A stretch of DNA of 64,000 bases from positions 2,601,501-2,665,500 of the forward strand of contig JAPFBL010001617.1 in the NCBI GenBank assembly GCA_026182355.1. Reading direction: 5' to 3'. The notes under the pieces are model-generated. The model saw nothing but the letters and a program-made list of their open reading frames with translations. It did no database searches and was not told the DNA's origin. The translations under genes and the position numbers were made by a program. The stretch comes from Hermatobates lingyangjiaoensis. Its lineage: Eukaryota; Arthropoda; Insecta; Hemiptera; Hermatobatidae. Of this stretch, positions 12,548 to 22,112 are shown one piece after another; position 1 is the stretch's first letter, and each line of letters opens with the position of its first letter.

Positions 12548-12700
12548 CTATATATATAAAAGAATAATTTTGTCTGTACATTGCTTAGAACTGACTCATT
12601 TCAAGTTTTCTTTGTTGAATTTTGAGTGATAGACGTCACAAAACCACACCGTTTTAACAAATTCAGGTTTTTAATTTAACATAGGAAACGCATATTAAAA
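12548..12700 (+). mobile_element. candidate Helitron 5' end
   Basis: TCTATATATATAAAAGAATA followed by a TTTGTCTGT block is the usual look of animal Helitron 5' ends (TC, TATA-rich, then TTYTGTCTGTTTGTC). It lies just outside the copia 3' LTR, and the far side of copia resumes with a TTTCTGTCGGTTTGTCCG block. This suggests that copia inserted into a Helitron, but no matching target duplication was found. Confidence 0.4.
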
Positions 12701-12832
12701 GCAGATGTCAAGTTGTGAAGACAACAGTTTGAGTTGACAATAATACCGTAGTACACAGTATTATAAACATTAACAGCAGTGCGACAAAAAGACTCTAGTT
12801 AGCCAGACAAAAATAACCGTAGTCCTTCAACA
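12701..12832 (-). repeat. copia 3' LTR
   Basis: A 132-bp direct copy of 15191-15322. On the minus strand it begins TGTTGAAGGACTACGG. Differences from the other LTR are a handful of substitutions and one single-base length change. Confidence 0.85.
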
Positions 12833-12858
12833 CTTTCCCTTATTTGAAGTCAAGGCTT

Positions 12859-15044
12859 CTACAATAGTCCCAAATTTTCTCGAAGAACTTGAAGTCTTGG
12901 GCGGGGTAGAGGCTTCGTCGAGATGTCTGCCAACTGATGTTCAGTTCCAATATGGGCCACAGTCAGCATTCCCTTCTTGATTCGGTCCCGGATGAACAAG
13001 TACTTCCTCTGGATATGTTTGGTCCTGAAGTGAAATTCGGGATTCTCGGTGAGCTTTCGGGCGGATTCATTGTCAATTCTAAGTACTGGAACTTGAGATA
13101 AACCAATAAGCTCCTTGAACAGTCGAGAAATCCATATTATTTCCTTTGAACCGAGATTTGCAGCGACTATTTCTGCTTCACATGTTGAATCAGCGACCAA
13201 TTCCTGGCGACGACTTATCTAAGTAATGGCTGCTCCAGCGAATTTCACAATTACTCCGCTGGTTGATCCCATTGTGTTAGGACAACCAGCAAAGTCAGAA
13301 TCACTGTAGCACTCAAGTTGACGAGTCTTTGGCTTACACAGGTATACCAACCTCAAATCTATGGTACCGGCCAGCTAGCGAATAACTCTTTTAGCTCGTA
13401 CAACATCCTCTTCTGATAGTTTTCCAGACGTCGGGACAAAACACCAAAACTGAATGCTATGTCACAGCATGTTCCACGAGCAACATAGAGCAACGCTCCA
13501 ACAGCTGAATGATAGGGAAAAACAGAAGCTTTCCCTGGTCCTTGAGCGCTGAGTTTCTCCATTGGCGTTAGAACTGAATTACATCCTTCCATATTGAAAC
13601 GTTGAAGGATTTTCTTAATGAATGCTGTTTGGCTAATCATTATGTCGCCATTTTGTTGAATTATTTCTAATCCTAGAAAGTAGAATGCTTCTTTTACAAC
13701 AATATCGAACTGTGAACGTATTTGCTGGATGAATAAGTCCATTTCTGATTTACTGTTGGCTGCAACTAATCCATCGTCAACATACAGCACAACGATGATT
13801 TTACCAGCAGGAGTGTGACAAATATACACACAAGGATCTTCACGACTCTGAATGAATCCCAAACGAATCATGAAATCATCAAACCTCTTGTTCCAGCAGC
13901 GTGGAGCCTGTTTGAGGCCATACAAACTTCGTTTCAGGCGACAAACTCGATTGATTCCATCTTCATACCCTTCTGGTTGCTTCATGAAGATCTGTTCCAA
14001 AACGTCACTAAACAAGAACGCTGTTGAGACGTCGAATTGGCACAGCGTCATCTTTTCCATAGCTGCGATGGACAACAATGATCTGACAACCTCTAAACGT
14101 GCAACTAGACTGAATATTTCAGCATAGTCTATGCCGGGTCGTTGAGCGCATCCCTTGATGACTAATCTCGAGCGATACTTGTGAACACTTCCGTCAGGAT
14201 TACGCTTAAGACGGTAGACCCACTTATTGCTGATGGGCTTATTTCCCGAAGGAAGTTCAGTTAATTCCCATGCATCGTTTCTATGCATTGACCTGGTTTC
14301 TGTATCCATAGCTGATTTCCACTCCTTGCTGTCCTCAGATTTGACAGCTTCATCAAACGTTTTTGGCTCGCCTTCAGTCTGAAAAACTTCAGCAAAATTG
14401 GATGTGACGTAATCCTTAAGCCAATCAGGGGGTTTTCTTTCTTGAGTTGGTGGCTTGTTTGGAGTTATCAGAGGAGAAGAGGACTTATCAGAATTTTCGC
14501 AGGATTCCTGATTTTGATCTAAAGTATCATGGTTCGTCTCGATGTCAGACTTTACCTCATAAGATTTCTCTTCTTCTGGTTTCCCCTGAATCACTTGATC
14601 CTCTCCAAGTTCACCACCGTCGTTTTTCCTAACAGGCCAGACAGCTTCCCTGACACATTTTCCAATTTTCTCTTGAACTATGACATCTCTTTTCTTAGGG
14701 ATGTAGATCCGGTATCGATCATCACCATCATATCCAACAACGTAGCCAACCATCGCCTTTGGATCCATTTTCCGTCTCTTCTGTGCAGGAAGATGGCTGT
14801 AGCATTTTGAACTCACAATTCGCAGGTGCTTGATCCGTGGCTTTTGACCAAACCAGAGTTCAAATGGCGTCTTATCAGGGATTGAAGACTTTCCCACTCG
14901 GTTAAGAACGTAACCTGCAGTGGTCACAAGTTCTGCCCAAATAGCTGCAGGGAATTTCACGTCAGGAGTTGAGTACTTGAATGTGCGCGCCATTTCCACG
15001 ATCGTACGATTTTCACGCTCCACAGATCCGTTTTGCTCTGGCAT
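12859..15044 (-). pseudogene. copia Pol fragment: integrase tail, reverse transcriptase, RNase H
   Basis: The first open segment (15044-13359) starts with the PEQNGSVERENRT block of the integrase end. It continues through the copia RT signature (WKSAMDTE, NKWVYRLKRNPDG, QFDVSTAFL, SLYGLKQAPRCW) to the YVDDGL catalytic motif. It then loses frame near 13360. RNase H resumes with SDSDFAG, hits an in-frame TAG about residue AAIT, and runs from 13200 to 12859 with DSTCEAEIVAA, RIDNESA and RTKHIQ, ending LADISTKPLP. No start codon or gag precedes it. Non-functional. Confidence 0.88.
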
Positions 15045-15172
15045 ATAGGGGGCGGTTAATCGTTAATGTACTCCGTAATCATTCAGGATCTGACGCACGC
15101 GACCTCTAATCACGCGAACAACACGCGACCTCTAATCACAAAACGGCACAATTCACAGCGCAGTAAAACGAA

Positions 15173-15189
15173 CTGGCACCCATAACCTC
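15173..15189 (-). promoter_or_regulatory. copia primer-binding site (initiator tRNA-Met anticodon type)
   Basis: Immediately inside the 5' LTR the minus strand reads GAGGTTATGGGTGCCAG. Drosophila copia uses the complement of the anticodon stem-loop of initiator tRNA-Met (GGTTATGGGCCCAG) rather than its 3' end. The agreement, with one inserted base, suggests the same half-tRNA priming. Confidence 0.65.
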
Positions 15190-15190
15190 A

Positions 15191-15322
15191 AGCAAACGTC
15201 AAGTGTGAAGACAACAGGTTGAGTTGACAATAATACCGTAGTACACAATATTATAAACATTAACAGTAGTGCGACAAAAAGACTCTAGTTAGCCAGACAA
15301 AAATAACCGTAGTCCTTTAACA
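15191..15322 (-). repeat. copia 5' LTR
   Basis: Direct copy of 12701-12832, beginning TGTTAAAGGACTACGG on the minus strand. The primer-binding site follows directly. Confidence 0.85.
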
Positions 15323-15785
15323 TTCTTTACGTTTCATGCATTTGGGAAACCGAATCCACCCATAGAAAAATTTCTGTCGGTTTGTCCGCAAAATTTTGTC
15401 ACAACTAAACTCAGCAACCATACGACATATCAAGCTGAAACTTTGACAGTAGATTTGTGTATGTCTAACTTAAAATATAGGCTCTAAATTTATTGAAAAT
15501 TCAACGTAGAAAAGAAGTTATGGACGTTTAAAGCAAAAACGTTTGTCACAAGTAAACTCTGCCACCATGACATATAGCAAGCTAAAACTTTGACAATAGA
15601 TTGTGTATGCCTCACTTAAAATATAGGATCTGAATGAGTTAAAAATTCAGTTTAGAAGCGAAGTTATGATCTTTTAAGCTGTTTTTGGCTAATTTCACAG
15701 AGATGTTTATTTTGAAAATATACAGGTGTAGCAAGTAGGTATTGTTAGTTGATTTTAATTCCATTTGCCTATATGAATATATAAG
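15323..15785. repeat. Helitron-derived degenerate ~150-bp repeats
   Basis: Two degenerate copies of a ~150-bp unit (about 15393-15540 and 15541-15670), each with TTTGTCACAA-TAAACTC, ACATAT-GCAAGCT-AAACTTTGACA, TAGATT-TGTAT and CACTTAAAATAT. A third copy occurs at 16020-16115. They look like Helitron 5'-region sequence rather than coding DNA. Confidence 0.55.
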
Positions 15786-16739
15786 CAAACGTACCCGTCT
15801 TTGACGGAAACAAAAATTCTGTTATACTTGGTATTCCAAAATGTCATTAGAAATTATAGAAAATACCATTATTAACAGTGTTAAGAAAATGGCTCTGTAT
15901 ACACCACATTAGCTGTCTGTCCTTTAGGTTCATGAAGAACAAACAGTTGGAACCTGTGACTCTTGAGCAAGTAAACTACAGTTGTCTAAATCAAGCCGGG
16001 GAAAGAACTTACAAGTCAGTAAAGCAAAAACATTTGTCACAAGTAAACTCTGTCACCATGAGATATAGCGAGCTAAAACTTTGACAATAGATTGTGTATG
16101 CCTCACTTAAAATATTAGTGATGACGAAGCAGTTCATCATCGAACTGAATTTCTGGACTCAATGACTACTCCTGGACTGCCTGCTTATCAGTAAAAACTT
16201 AAAGTAGTAGCACCAATCGTACTGCGATTTAGTAGCATTAATAAATTTCATGTTACGAAACTTGAGTGCCCAAAAAATGTGCAACGGGACTGAGTTAGTG
16301 TTCTGCACACATACGCCATAGAGGCGGCATCATGACTGGGTGTGCTACTGGGGAGTCTGTGTGTATACCAAGCATACTATTGATTCCGAGCCACTATCCG
16401 TTTCCATTTAAACGATTGCAATGTCCCGTCAGCGTCTGTTTTGCAATGACGGTAACTAAGTCGGAAGAGCAAACTCTATCTACCGCAGGAATTGAAGTGA
16501 GTGAGACTAAGTTTTTCTCACATAGTCAACTGTAGTTTGCTTACCCAACATTCAGAGGTTCCAACTCATTGTTCTTCCATGAAACTGAAGGACTGACAGC
16601 TAATGTGGTGTATACAGAGGCATTTGCTTAGCACTGTACTAATAATGATGTTTTCTACTATTCTATAATTCCTAATGATATTTTCGAATACCATGTATAA
16701 TCGAATTTTTGATTCTATCAAAGACGGGTACGTTTGCTA
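15786..16739. mobile_element. two Helitron 3' ends in opposite orientation
   Basis: The plus-strand copy (about 16125-16739) encodes the end of the Rep/Helicase protein: an FLDSMTTPGLP-like block, then GESVCIPSILLIPSHYPFPF, FAMTVTKSEEQTLS and a FSHSQL block, the PIF1-type helicase C-terminus (FAMTINKAQGQTL, FSHGQLYVA). It continues with a NVVYTEA tail and ends GACGGGTACGTTTGCTAG followed by T, the expected CTAG terminus and insertion before T. The minus copy (16000-15786) repeats the last ~200 bp inverted, ending GTTTGCTTA. Stops and shifts make both copies dead. Confidence 0.75.
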
Positions 16740-17094
16740 GTCATCATATAAAAATTTGATATTCTTAGAAATATTTGGGCAATATTTTTGATCTTTAGAA
16801 CGTAAAACAAGAGTATAAATCAACAAAATGTTGTTTACATATTTAATATTAAAATGTAAAACACCATAAATCAAATTAATTTTAATGTAAAACACAAATT
16901 ACATTTTGAAAAATAACTTGTTATTTTAACCGTTTGTAACAAGATTCAAGCAAAAAATAGACGTTTCCATGATTATGTGGTAATCGAAAATCCTTGTATA
17001 CCCCCATTAGAAATATTTAAATTACATTTACTAGTCATTACAGAATGACAATAAAAACATCATTTCCATATTTCACTGGAACCCGTATAACTTC
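16740..17094. other. AT-rich intergenic stretch
   Basis: Short A/T-rich motifs such as repeated ATGTAAAACAC blocks; nothing else supported. Confidence 0.5.
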
Positions 17095-17300
17095 GATTAT
17101 ATAAGTTAGCGGAGTTGGCGGTGGCTGTACCGCCGGCATACGCGGGTCAGAGTCTTTCTTTACGCACAGAGACAGATTATCAAGGCTGGTATCGAGGAAG
17201 GGGCCAGCAGTCAGTGTGTCGCACTTGTATAATAAACATTACCTTTCATTCCTGGGTCATTCACAATTCGAGTTCCTACTCAATCAAATTAACTTATATC
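17095..17300 (+). mobile_element. possible solo LTR
   Basis: A GC-richer island starts with a TATATAAG promoter-like box, followed by a transcribed-looking stretch (GCGGAGTTGGCGGTGGCTGT) and an AATAAA signal at about 17230. TATA box, R-like segment and polyadenylation signal within ~140 bp is LTR-like, but no TG...CA ends or duplication were identified. Confidence 0.25.
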
Positions 17301-17808
17301 TTCGTTAAAATTGTAATATGCATATGCCACAGTCGTAACGATTTTTTTTCGTTTTAGTATTTATGTATGAAAAATTATGTAAGTACCTTTCATTTCCTGT
17401 TTTTGTACAAACATACCTATTAAAGTGATTCCCATGACAGATTTTATGGTTTCTGATTCCAATGTTCTGATTTCTTTGCGAATGTTGTCCTTCAGAGTGC
17501 AGTGTTTGAAGCTTGTTAACATAAACTTTATGTTTGTGACGCTCTAAAGAAAGTAATTCAAACACCAAATCGTACAGCGTAGTTTACTGAAGGAAACAAT
17601 TCCAATAAAAATGTGCTCGAACAGACTTTCCCAATTCTTGAAATCTTTACCACCACTCCAAGTAACAGAGTGCTCAACTTGACAGAATAGTTATTTTTTT
17701 GTTATAAAATTACATATTTTAACACTTTAGGGCCTAATGCCTGTGACGTACTCTGTTTAGATGTATTTACCTTCTCAAATATTTTCCTGTCAATCTCTAC
17801 AAATCTCC

Positions 17809-18330
17809 TCACTTGAGAATGTTGTTGACGACTTCTAATTTTGTTAGGCCAAAATAAATATTGAGGGCTTGATAAGGCCTCCGGAAAATAAAAAGAACCT
17901 TCAATTTATTATTGCTGAATACTATTTTGTTGTCAATAGACAAGCGATAAACTGTTGTAAGGACTTGGTTGTCAAGTGCTTCCGCACTTAATATGGTTTT
18001 CCCTTTTAATACTATTAGAAGATCATCAACAAATGCATTTACAATGACATGGTTCGGGAAAGGCATTGTTAATAAGGAGTTGAACTGAATTTTCCAATGA
18101 CCAGGGCTGTTATATGACCCTTGAGGGCAACCTCTAGTCACTATTTGGAGATTTGTAAAGACTTTGTGGCCATAACTGCACGTCTGCCATTGAAATAACT
18201 TTTTGATATGTTGCACAAATTTGAAGGACATACACTGTTTTTCAGTTCGGCAAGAATAGAAGGCCACCAAGCAGCCATTGCCACTTGTTTATCATCTAGA
18301 CATGTCTGTATAAAATCTTTAGCTCTCATG
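17809..18330 (-). pseudogene. non-LTR retrotransposon reverse transcriptase fragment (R1/I-like)
   Basis: Two overlapping frames encode the RT palm: WWPSILAELKNSVCPSNL and KSYFNGRRAVMATKSLQISK in one, then VTRGCPQGSYNSPGHWKIQF and VNAFVDDLLIVL in the other. These match R1-clade motifs (WWPAIL...CPSNL, TRGCPQGS, AFADDLLL). The catalytic box is FVDD instead of FADD. The frameshift near 18140-18180 and the loss of both ends mark it as dead. It overlaps in protein content with the neighbouring fragment at 18731-20197, so they are separate copies. Confidence 0.8.
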
Positions 18331-18365
18331 AGTGCGTCAACAGTACTTGCTTGTGGTAGTCAAGT

Positions 18366-18403
<38 letters not shown>

Positions 18404-18413
18404 CAGAGACTGT
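18366..18413. repeat. compound microsatellite (GT)n(GA)n
   Basis: About 12 GT units followed by AGAGAGAGAGAGAGACAGAGAC. Confidence 0.95.
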
Positions 18414-18730
18414 TTTTCCCCACGGGTAGTAACCCTACAATGGGGGGAGTTCATTATATTTTCAGTATGTTCCGCATTTTGCATAACATACTTTATATTA
18501 CATACTAATTACATTTGTTTTCATTACAATATTTGTTATGTTACCTTACATATTATTATTATTATTAATTTTTTTTCATATAGTTTTACAATAATACTTA
18601 CTTACATAGTGGTTATTGATATTTATTTACAATACTTATGTGTACTCACTTATTAATATAATATTAAATTAATATATAATAATATAATAATTATTATAAG
18701 TATTATTTCTTAAACATTGTGTCATATACA
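18414..18730. repeat. AT-rich low-complexity tract downstream of non-LTR element
   Basis: TTATTATTATTA and TAATATAATAATTATTATAA runs directly beyond the 3' end of the minus-strand non-LTR fragment; probably its degenerate AT-rich tail. Confidence 0.5.
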
Positions 18731-20197
18731 TTAAAACAAATTTTTGAAGTGGGTTATTAGATATTCACTGATTAATTCCTCCTTTTTCACTGGCCAGTCT
18801 TTTCCAGTGGATATCACTACTTTTGTCAAAGCTGTTCTTGCTTGTTCCAGTATGGAACAGTCGTATATCAAATGCTCAACAGTTTGTGAGTGGTTTCCTA
18901 TCCAGTCACAATATCCGTGGTTTCCTATTGCAAATCTATATAAATAATATTTAAATTTGCCGTGTTCTGTATAAAATTGCCTCAATTCCCAGTTAGTAGT
19001 GAGTTTCTTGTGCTGCATCCTGTATTCTATTGAAGGGAAATAGTCTTTTGTAATTTGTCTTGTTGTGGGTATCCACCATTGTGTGTCCCATTGGAGCTGA
19101 CTTCTGGTTCTTGCCCAGTATTTTAAATATGAGCATGGGTAGAAGTCATAATCTGAGGGGCTATGTTCTTCGTTTGCAACCTCCTTGGCCAGGGCATCCG
19201 CTCTTTCATTGCCCTTGGTACCGCAGTGTGCCTTTACCAATGTGAACACTATTTTGTTTTCATTATTTACGTTCCTCAGAGCGTGCTCAATTCAATGTTT
19301 TATGGATGGTGGTTTCTGCAATTTTTTAGAATGTCTATGTTTATTTTGCTGTCCGTATTTATTCGTATTGATTTACTGCTTGTCCTACATTCATTTACCC
19401 AGTTTAAGGCTTTCTGCATGGCTAGTTCCGCCTGATTATTTGAACATTTTCCTGTCAGCTGAAATTTCTTTTCTGCAATTACACAATTACTTTCGTAGAC
19501 TACGAAGGAGCAGTCTACATTTTGATCAATTTTGCTCCCATCTGTATATATTTCTAGTTCATATGGAATGTTTGAATTTTCATTGATATTGGTTTTTATT
19601 GCTGGGTAGTGCCAGTGTTTAGGTTTGACTGGTTTCTCCAGTATTTCCCGTTCAAGACTCCTACTACTCCTCCTTTGGAGACGAAATGTATAGTTTTTAG
19701 CTCTTCAGCTTTAATATATATTGGGGTAATTCCCACTATTCCGCATGAGGCATTATATGAAATAGTTCTGTAACCTTTGATCATTCTGATGGCTATCAGC
19801 CGCTGACTCTTTCCAGTTTTGCCCTATTCTTCTTCCTTTTCAGTGCATTGGACCACACTGGTACGCAGTACATCACCATAGGTAAGAATACCCCTGTGTA
19901 AATAGTCCGCAAGGCTCCGTGGCTCAATCCCCAATGTACTTTTGCAGCTATCGTCAAGTAGTTGATTACTTTGAGGTTTTTCTCTCCGATGTAATCAACA
20001 TGTTTCTTCCATGACCGTCTACTGTCTATGACTAATCCTCGGTACCTGATCGTCTCTACCTGTTCCAGTTGTGCCCTCTTCAGTGTTAAGCAGATTCTTG
20101 GAATTTCTTTCCTTCTACTTATATAAATTACTTCCGATTTCTCCTGGTTAAATTTGATCTCATAGGTAGACGCCCGCCCATTCTTCCCTGGGGGCAT
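18731..20197 (-). pseudogene. 5'-truncated R1/I-like non-LTR retrotransposon: RT thumb and RNase H
   Basis: On the minus strand the fragment opens in the RT thumb/connection (RYRGLVIDSRRSWKKHVDYI, VHWGLSHGALRTIYTGVFLP) and continues in another frame with GYRTISYNASCGIVGITPIY. RNase H pieces follow, ending in VKAHCGTKGNERADALAKEV. The C-terminal Cys/His-type tail (CDWIGNHSQTVEHLIYDCS) is present to the stop at 18731. The RNase H domain places it in the R1/I group rather than jockey-like elements lacking it. At least two frameshifts; everything upstream of the thumb is missing. Confidence 0.85.
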
Positions 20198-20376
20198 TTA
20201 GGTACAGGGGTCAGCATTGGCGGTTGCGGGTCGGTTACTTGCCGTTGCATCTACGATGGGCCTCTTTCTCTTTTCTCTTTTCAGGATTGCCCGAAAATCT
20301 GAATTTGAAAGTGTTTTATTTACTCTGTGTTACTCATCTTGAATTTTGAACTTGTAAATATATATATATATATTAT
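20198..20376. other. GC-richer junction sequence upstream of non-LTR fragment
   Basis: About 90 bases of higher GC content at the truncation point of the non-LTR copy, followed by AT-rich sequence with a (TA)n run at 20358-20372. Origin unclear. Confidence 0.35.
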
Positions 20377-20550
20377 CAAACCACAATAAGAAATGGGAAA
20401 ACAAGACTAAGATCTTTCAACCGTAACAAGCGGTCTTCGTCAGAGTCAAAAAACCAAGTTGTTACGGTTGAAAGATCTTAGTCTTGTTTTCCCATTTCTT
20501 ATTGTAGTTTGATCATTGATTGTTGTTTCACGTGTTTATGTGAAATCTTT
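20377..20550. repeat. PLE-associated foldback, family A copy 1
   Basis: Inverted repeat: CCACAATAAGAAATGGGAAA then ACAAGACTAAGATC on the left, mirrored by GATCTTAGTCTTGT and TTTCCCATTTCTTATTGT on the right. The left arm contains a complete minus-strand hammerhead; the right arm has lost the first core box. Flanked by TATATA runs. The same unit recurs at 24172, 38415 and 59599. Confidence 0.85.
20405..20447 (-). ncRNA. hammerhead ribozyme family A copy 1, all core bases present
   Basis: Minus strand 5' to 3': stem I GACU, core CUGACGA (fits CUGANGA), stem II ACCG-loop-CGGU, core GAAA, palindromic stem III AGAUCU (A15.1 to U16.1), H17 = U, then AGUC closing stem I. All invariant positions of the type I hammerhead are satisfied. 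The short palindromic stem III is the kind reported for PLE ribozymes that may act as dimers. Cleavage predicted after UCUU. Confidence 0.75.
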
Positions 20551-21860
20551 ATATATATATATATATATAACTTCAAAATACAGAATCAGTGGTGCAATGG
20601 GGCATAAACTAAAAATTACACAAGTGATAACAAAAAAACTACTACAAATGATATTACGAACAACAGCTCATCGTTAGTAGAAATTAAAAAGGAGATGACG
20701 CAAATGTACTTAGGTTGGTGAATCAAAACGAGTCATATTAAGTTCTGTTATTCAACCGTTATATACTAGAAAATGTATATTATACATATTAAAGGTAGAT
20801 TTATTCGGATAATTAGATCTCTTGTGATAAAACATAAATAAATATTATGATTGTTTCATAATTACAATTACGGCATCATTCAATCATTTTTATTTGTTGG
20901 AATGTACAAGTATTCCCATATTGTAAGTACTATACAGTATATTATACCACAACATTAGTTACATTAACAGTCAAAAAAATCACGATTTCAATTGTTAACT
21001 GATTAATCGAGCTTTAACTGGTAATATTAATTCCAAAAATTAATCATGTTAAGAAGGCAATTTAATAAACATAGACATTGAGTTTACAATATGGTTCTAA
21101 TTTTAATGTCATATACAAACACATGCCAAATAGGAAACACTACAAATACAATCTTTATTATTACTACACTAAAAAGAAGACTTTTATTTACAAATATTTA
21201 CATAGTTACACAATATCTTTTATTGGTATTTATTTCTTTCTTTGAGCATTTTAAGTTCTAAATGCCATTTATAAAGCATTTATGTTGATACGAATTTAAA
21301 AGAAAAATTATTTCTTTACAAAAATTCAATACTTTATTTTTTTCTAATTTGGTATTTACAAATGTATTACGTAGAAAACAAGGAATAATTGTTTGACCGT
21401 TGATAAAATTTAAGTCTTAAGGGATTTTCAATACCATATTTTGATTCGCATAGTAACCACAATATTTATAATACTGCACATAAAGTAAGAATATTTTGGG
21501 ATATTCCTTTGATTTGACATTCTAAAATTACACATTTCATAAAAAAAATATATATACCGATTAAAAGTTTCTTTTAACATGCTACAACAAATAAAATAAT
21601 AAAAAGCAGTTTCATATGCTAAATATTCATCCAATATTTAATTTGTTTAAAAAATAAAACTGTCAAATATTATAAACATATCCATAAGAAATATGTTATA
21701 TAAATTAATTACAATGCATGCAAATAGACTTGTTATATATAAATAAATATTATTCAAAAATCAGTACATATAATTCAAAACAATCAGACCTGACTGAATG
21801 CCGTGATATATATATATATATAAAGTATTGTTTTCTTGACCACAATTTACTAATAAACAC
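20551..21860. other. AT-rich intergenic stretch
   Basis: No gene or element recognised apart from TATATA runs at 20552-20568 and 21806-21822. Confidence 0.5.
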
Positions 21861-21912
21861 GTTCTCTTCTTTTTAGAATTTGGTCAGGGTTAACATACGG
21901 AATCACCTTTTC

Positions 21913-21949
21913 GTCAACGTTTCGTCTTTATTTATGACATCCTCAGGGC
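21913..21949 (-). ncRNA. hammerhead ribozyme family B copy 2, stems weakened
   Basis: Core CUGAGGA and GAAA are intact, stem III ACGU and H17 = U are present. Stem II is reduced to GUC/GAC and stem I is GCC against GAC with a mismatch. Probably weak or inactive. Confidence 0.55.
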
Positions 21950-22022
21950 TATAGATCAAGACTAGCTTCTAATACCGAACCGGTTTTGTTGGTTCTGTAT
22001 TAAAAGCTAGCCTTGATTTATA

Positions 22023-22060
22023 GCCCTGAGGATGTCTTAAAATAAAGACGAAACGTTGGC
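22023..22060 (+). ncRNA. hammerhead ribozyme family B copy 3, all core bases present
   Basis: Stem I GCC (22023-22025) pairs with GGC (22058-22060). Core CUGAGGA occupies 22026-22032. Stem II GUCUU (22034-22038) pairs perfectly with AAGAC (22045-22049) around AAAAUA. Core GAAA is 22050-22053, stem III ACGU 22053-22056, H17 = U at 22057. Every invariant hammerhead position is satisfied; stem I is short in primary sequence. Confidence 0.75.
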
Positions 22061-22112
22061 GAAAAGGTGATTCCGTACATTAACCCTGACCAAATTCTAA
22101 GAGGAGGAAAAT

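Larger units (their letters stand above)
12701..15322 (-). mobile_element. Ty1/copia LTR retrotransposon, internally deleted and mutated
   Basis: Read on the minus strand: a 5' LTR (15322-15191), a primer-binding site, about 2.36 kb internal sequence and a 3' LTR (12832-12701). The internal part encodes only the end of integrase, reverse transcriptase and RNase H; gag, protease and the catalytic integrase core are missing. A purine tract AAATAAGGGAAAG precedes the 3' LTR. A frameshift and an in-frame TAG break the RT/RNase H region. LTRs are nearly identical, so insertion was fairly recent. Target duplication not found, consistent with rearrangement or recombination. Confidence 0.88.
21861..22112. 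repeat. PLE-associated foldback, family B
   Basis: Near-complete inverted repeat of ~120-bp arms: TTAGAATTTGGTCAGGGTTA...CTAGCTTCTAATACCGAACC on the left, mirrored on the right and ending TAACCCTGACCAAATTCTAA. Each arm carries one hammerhead in opposite orientation. Confidence 0.85.

Noticed and set aside
13815..14810. Several plus-strand frames of 60-93 codons in the copia region
   Set aside because: They are antisense to the copia Pol reading frame.
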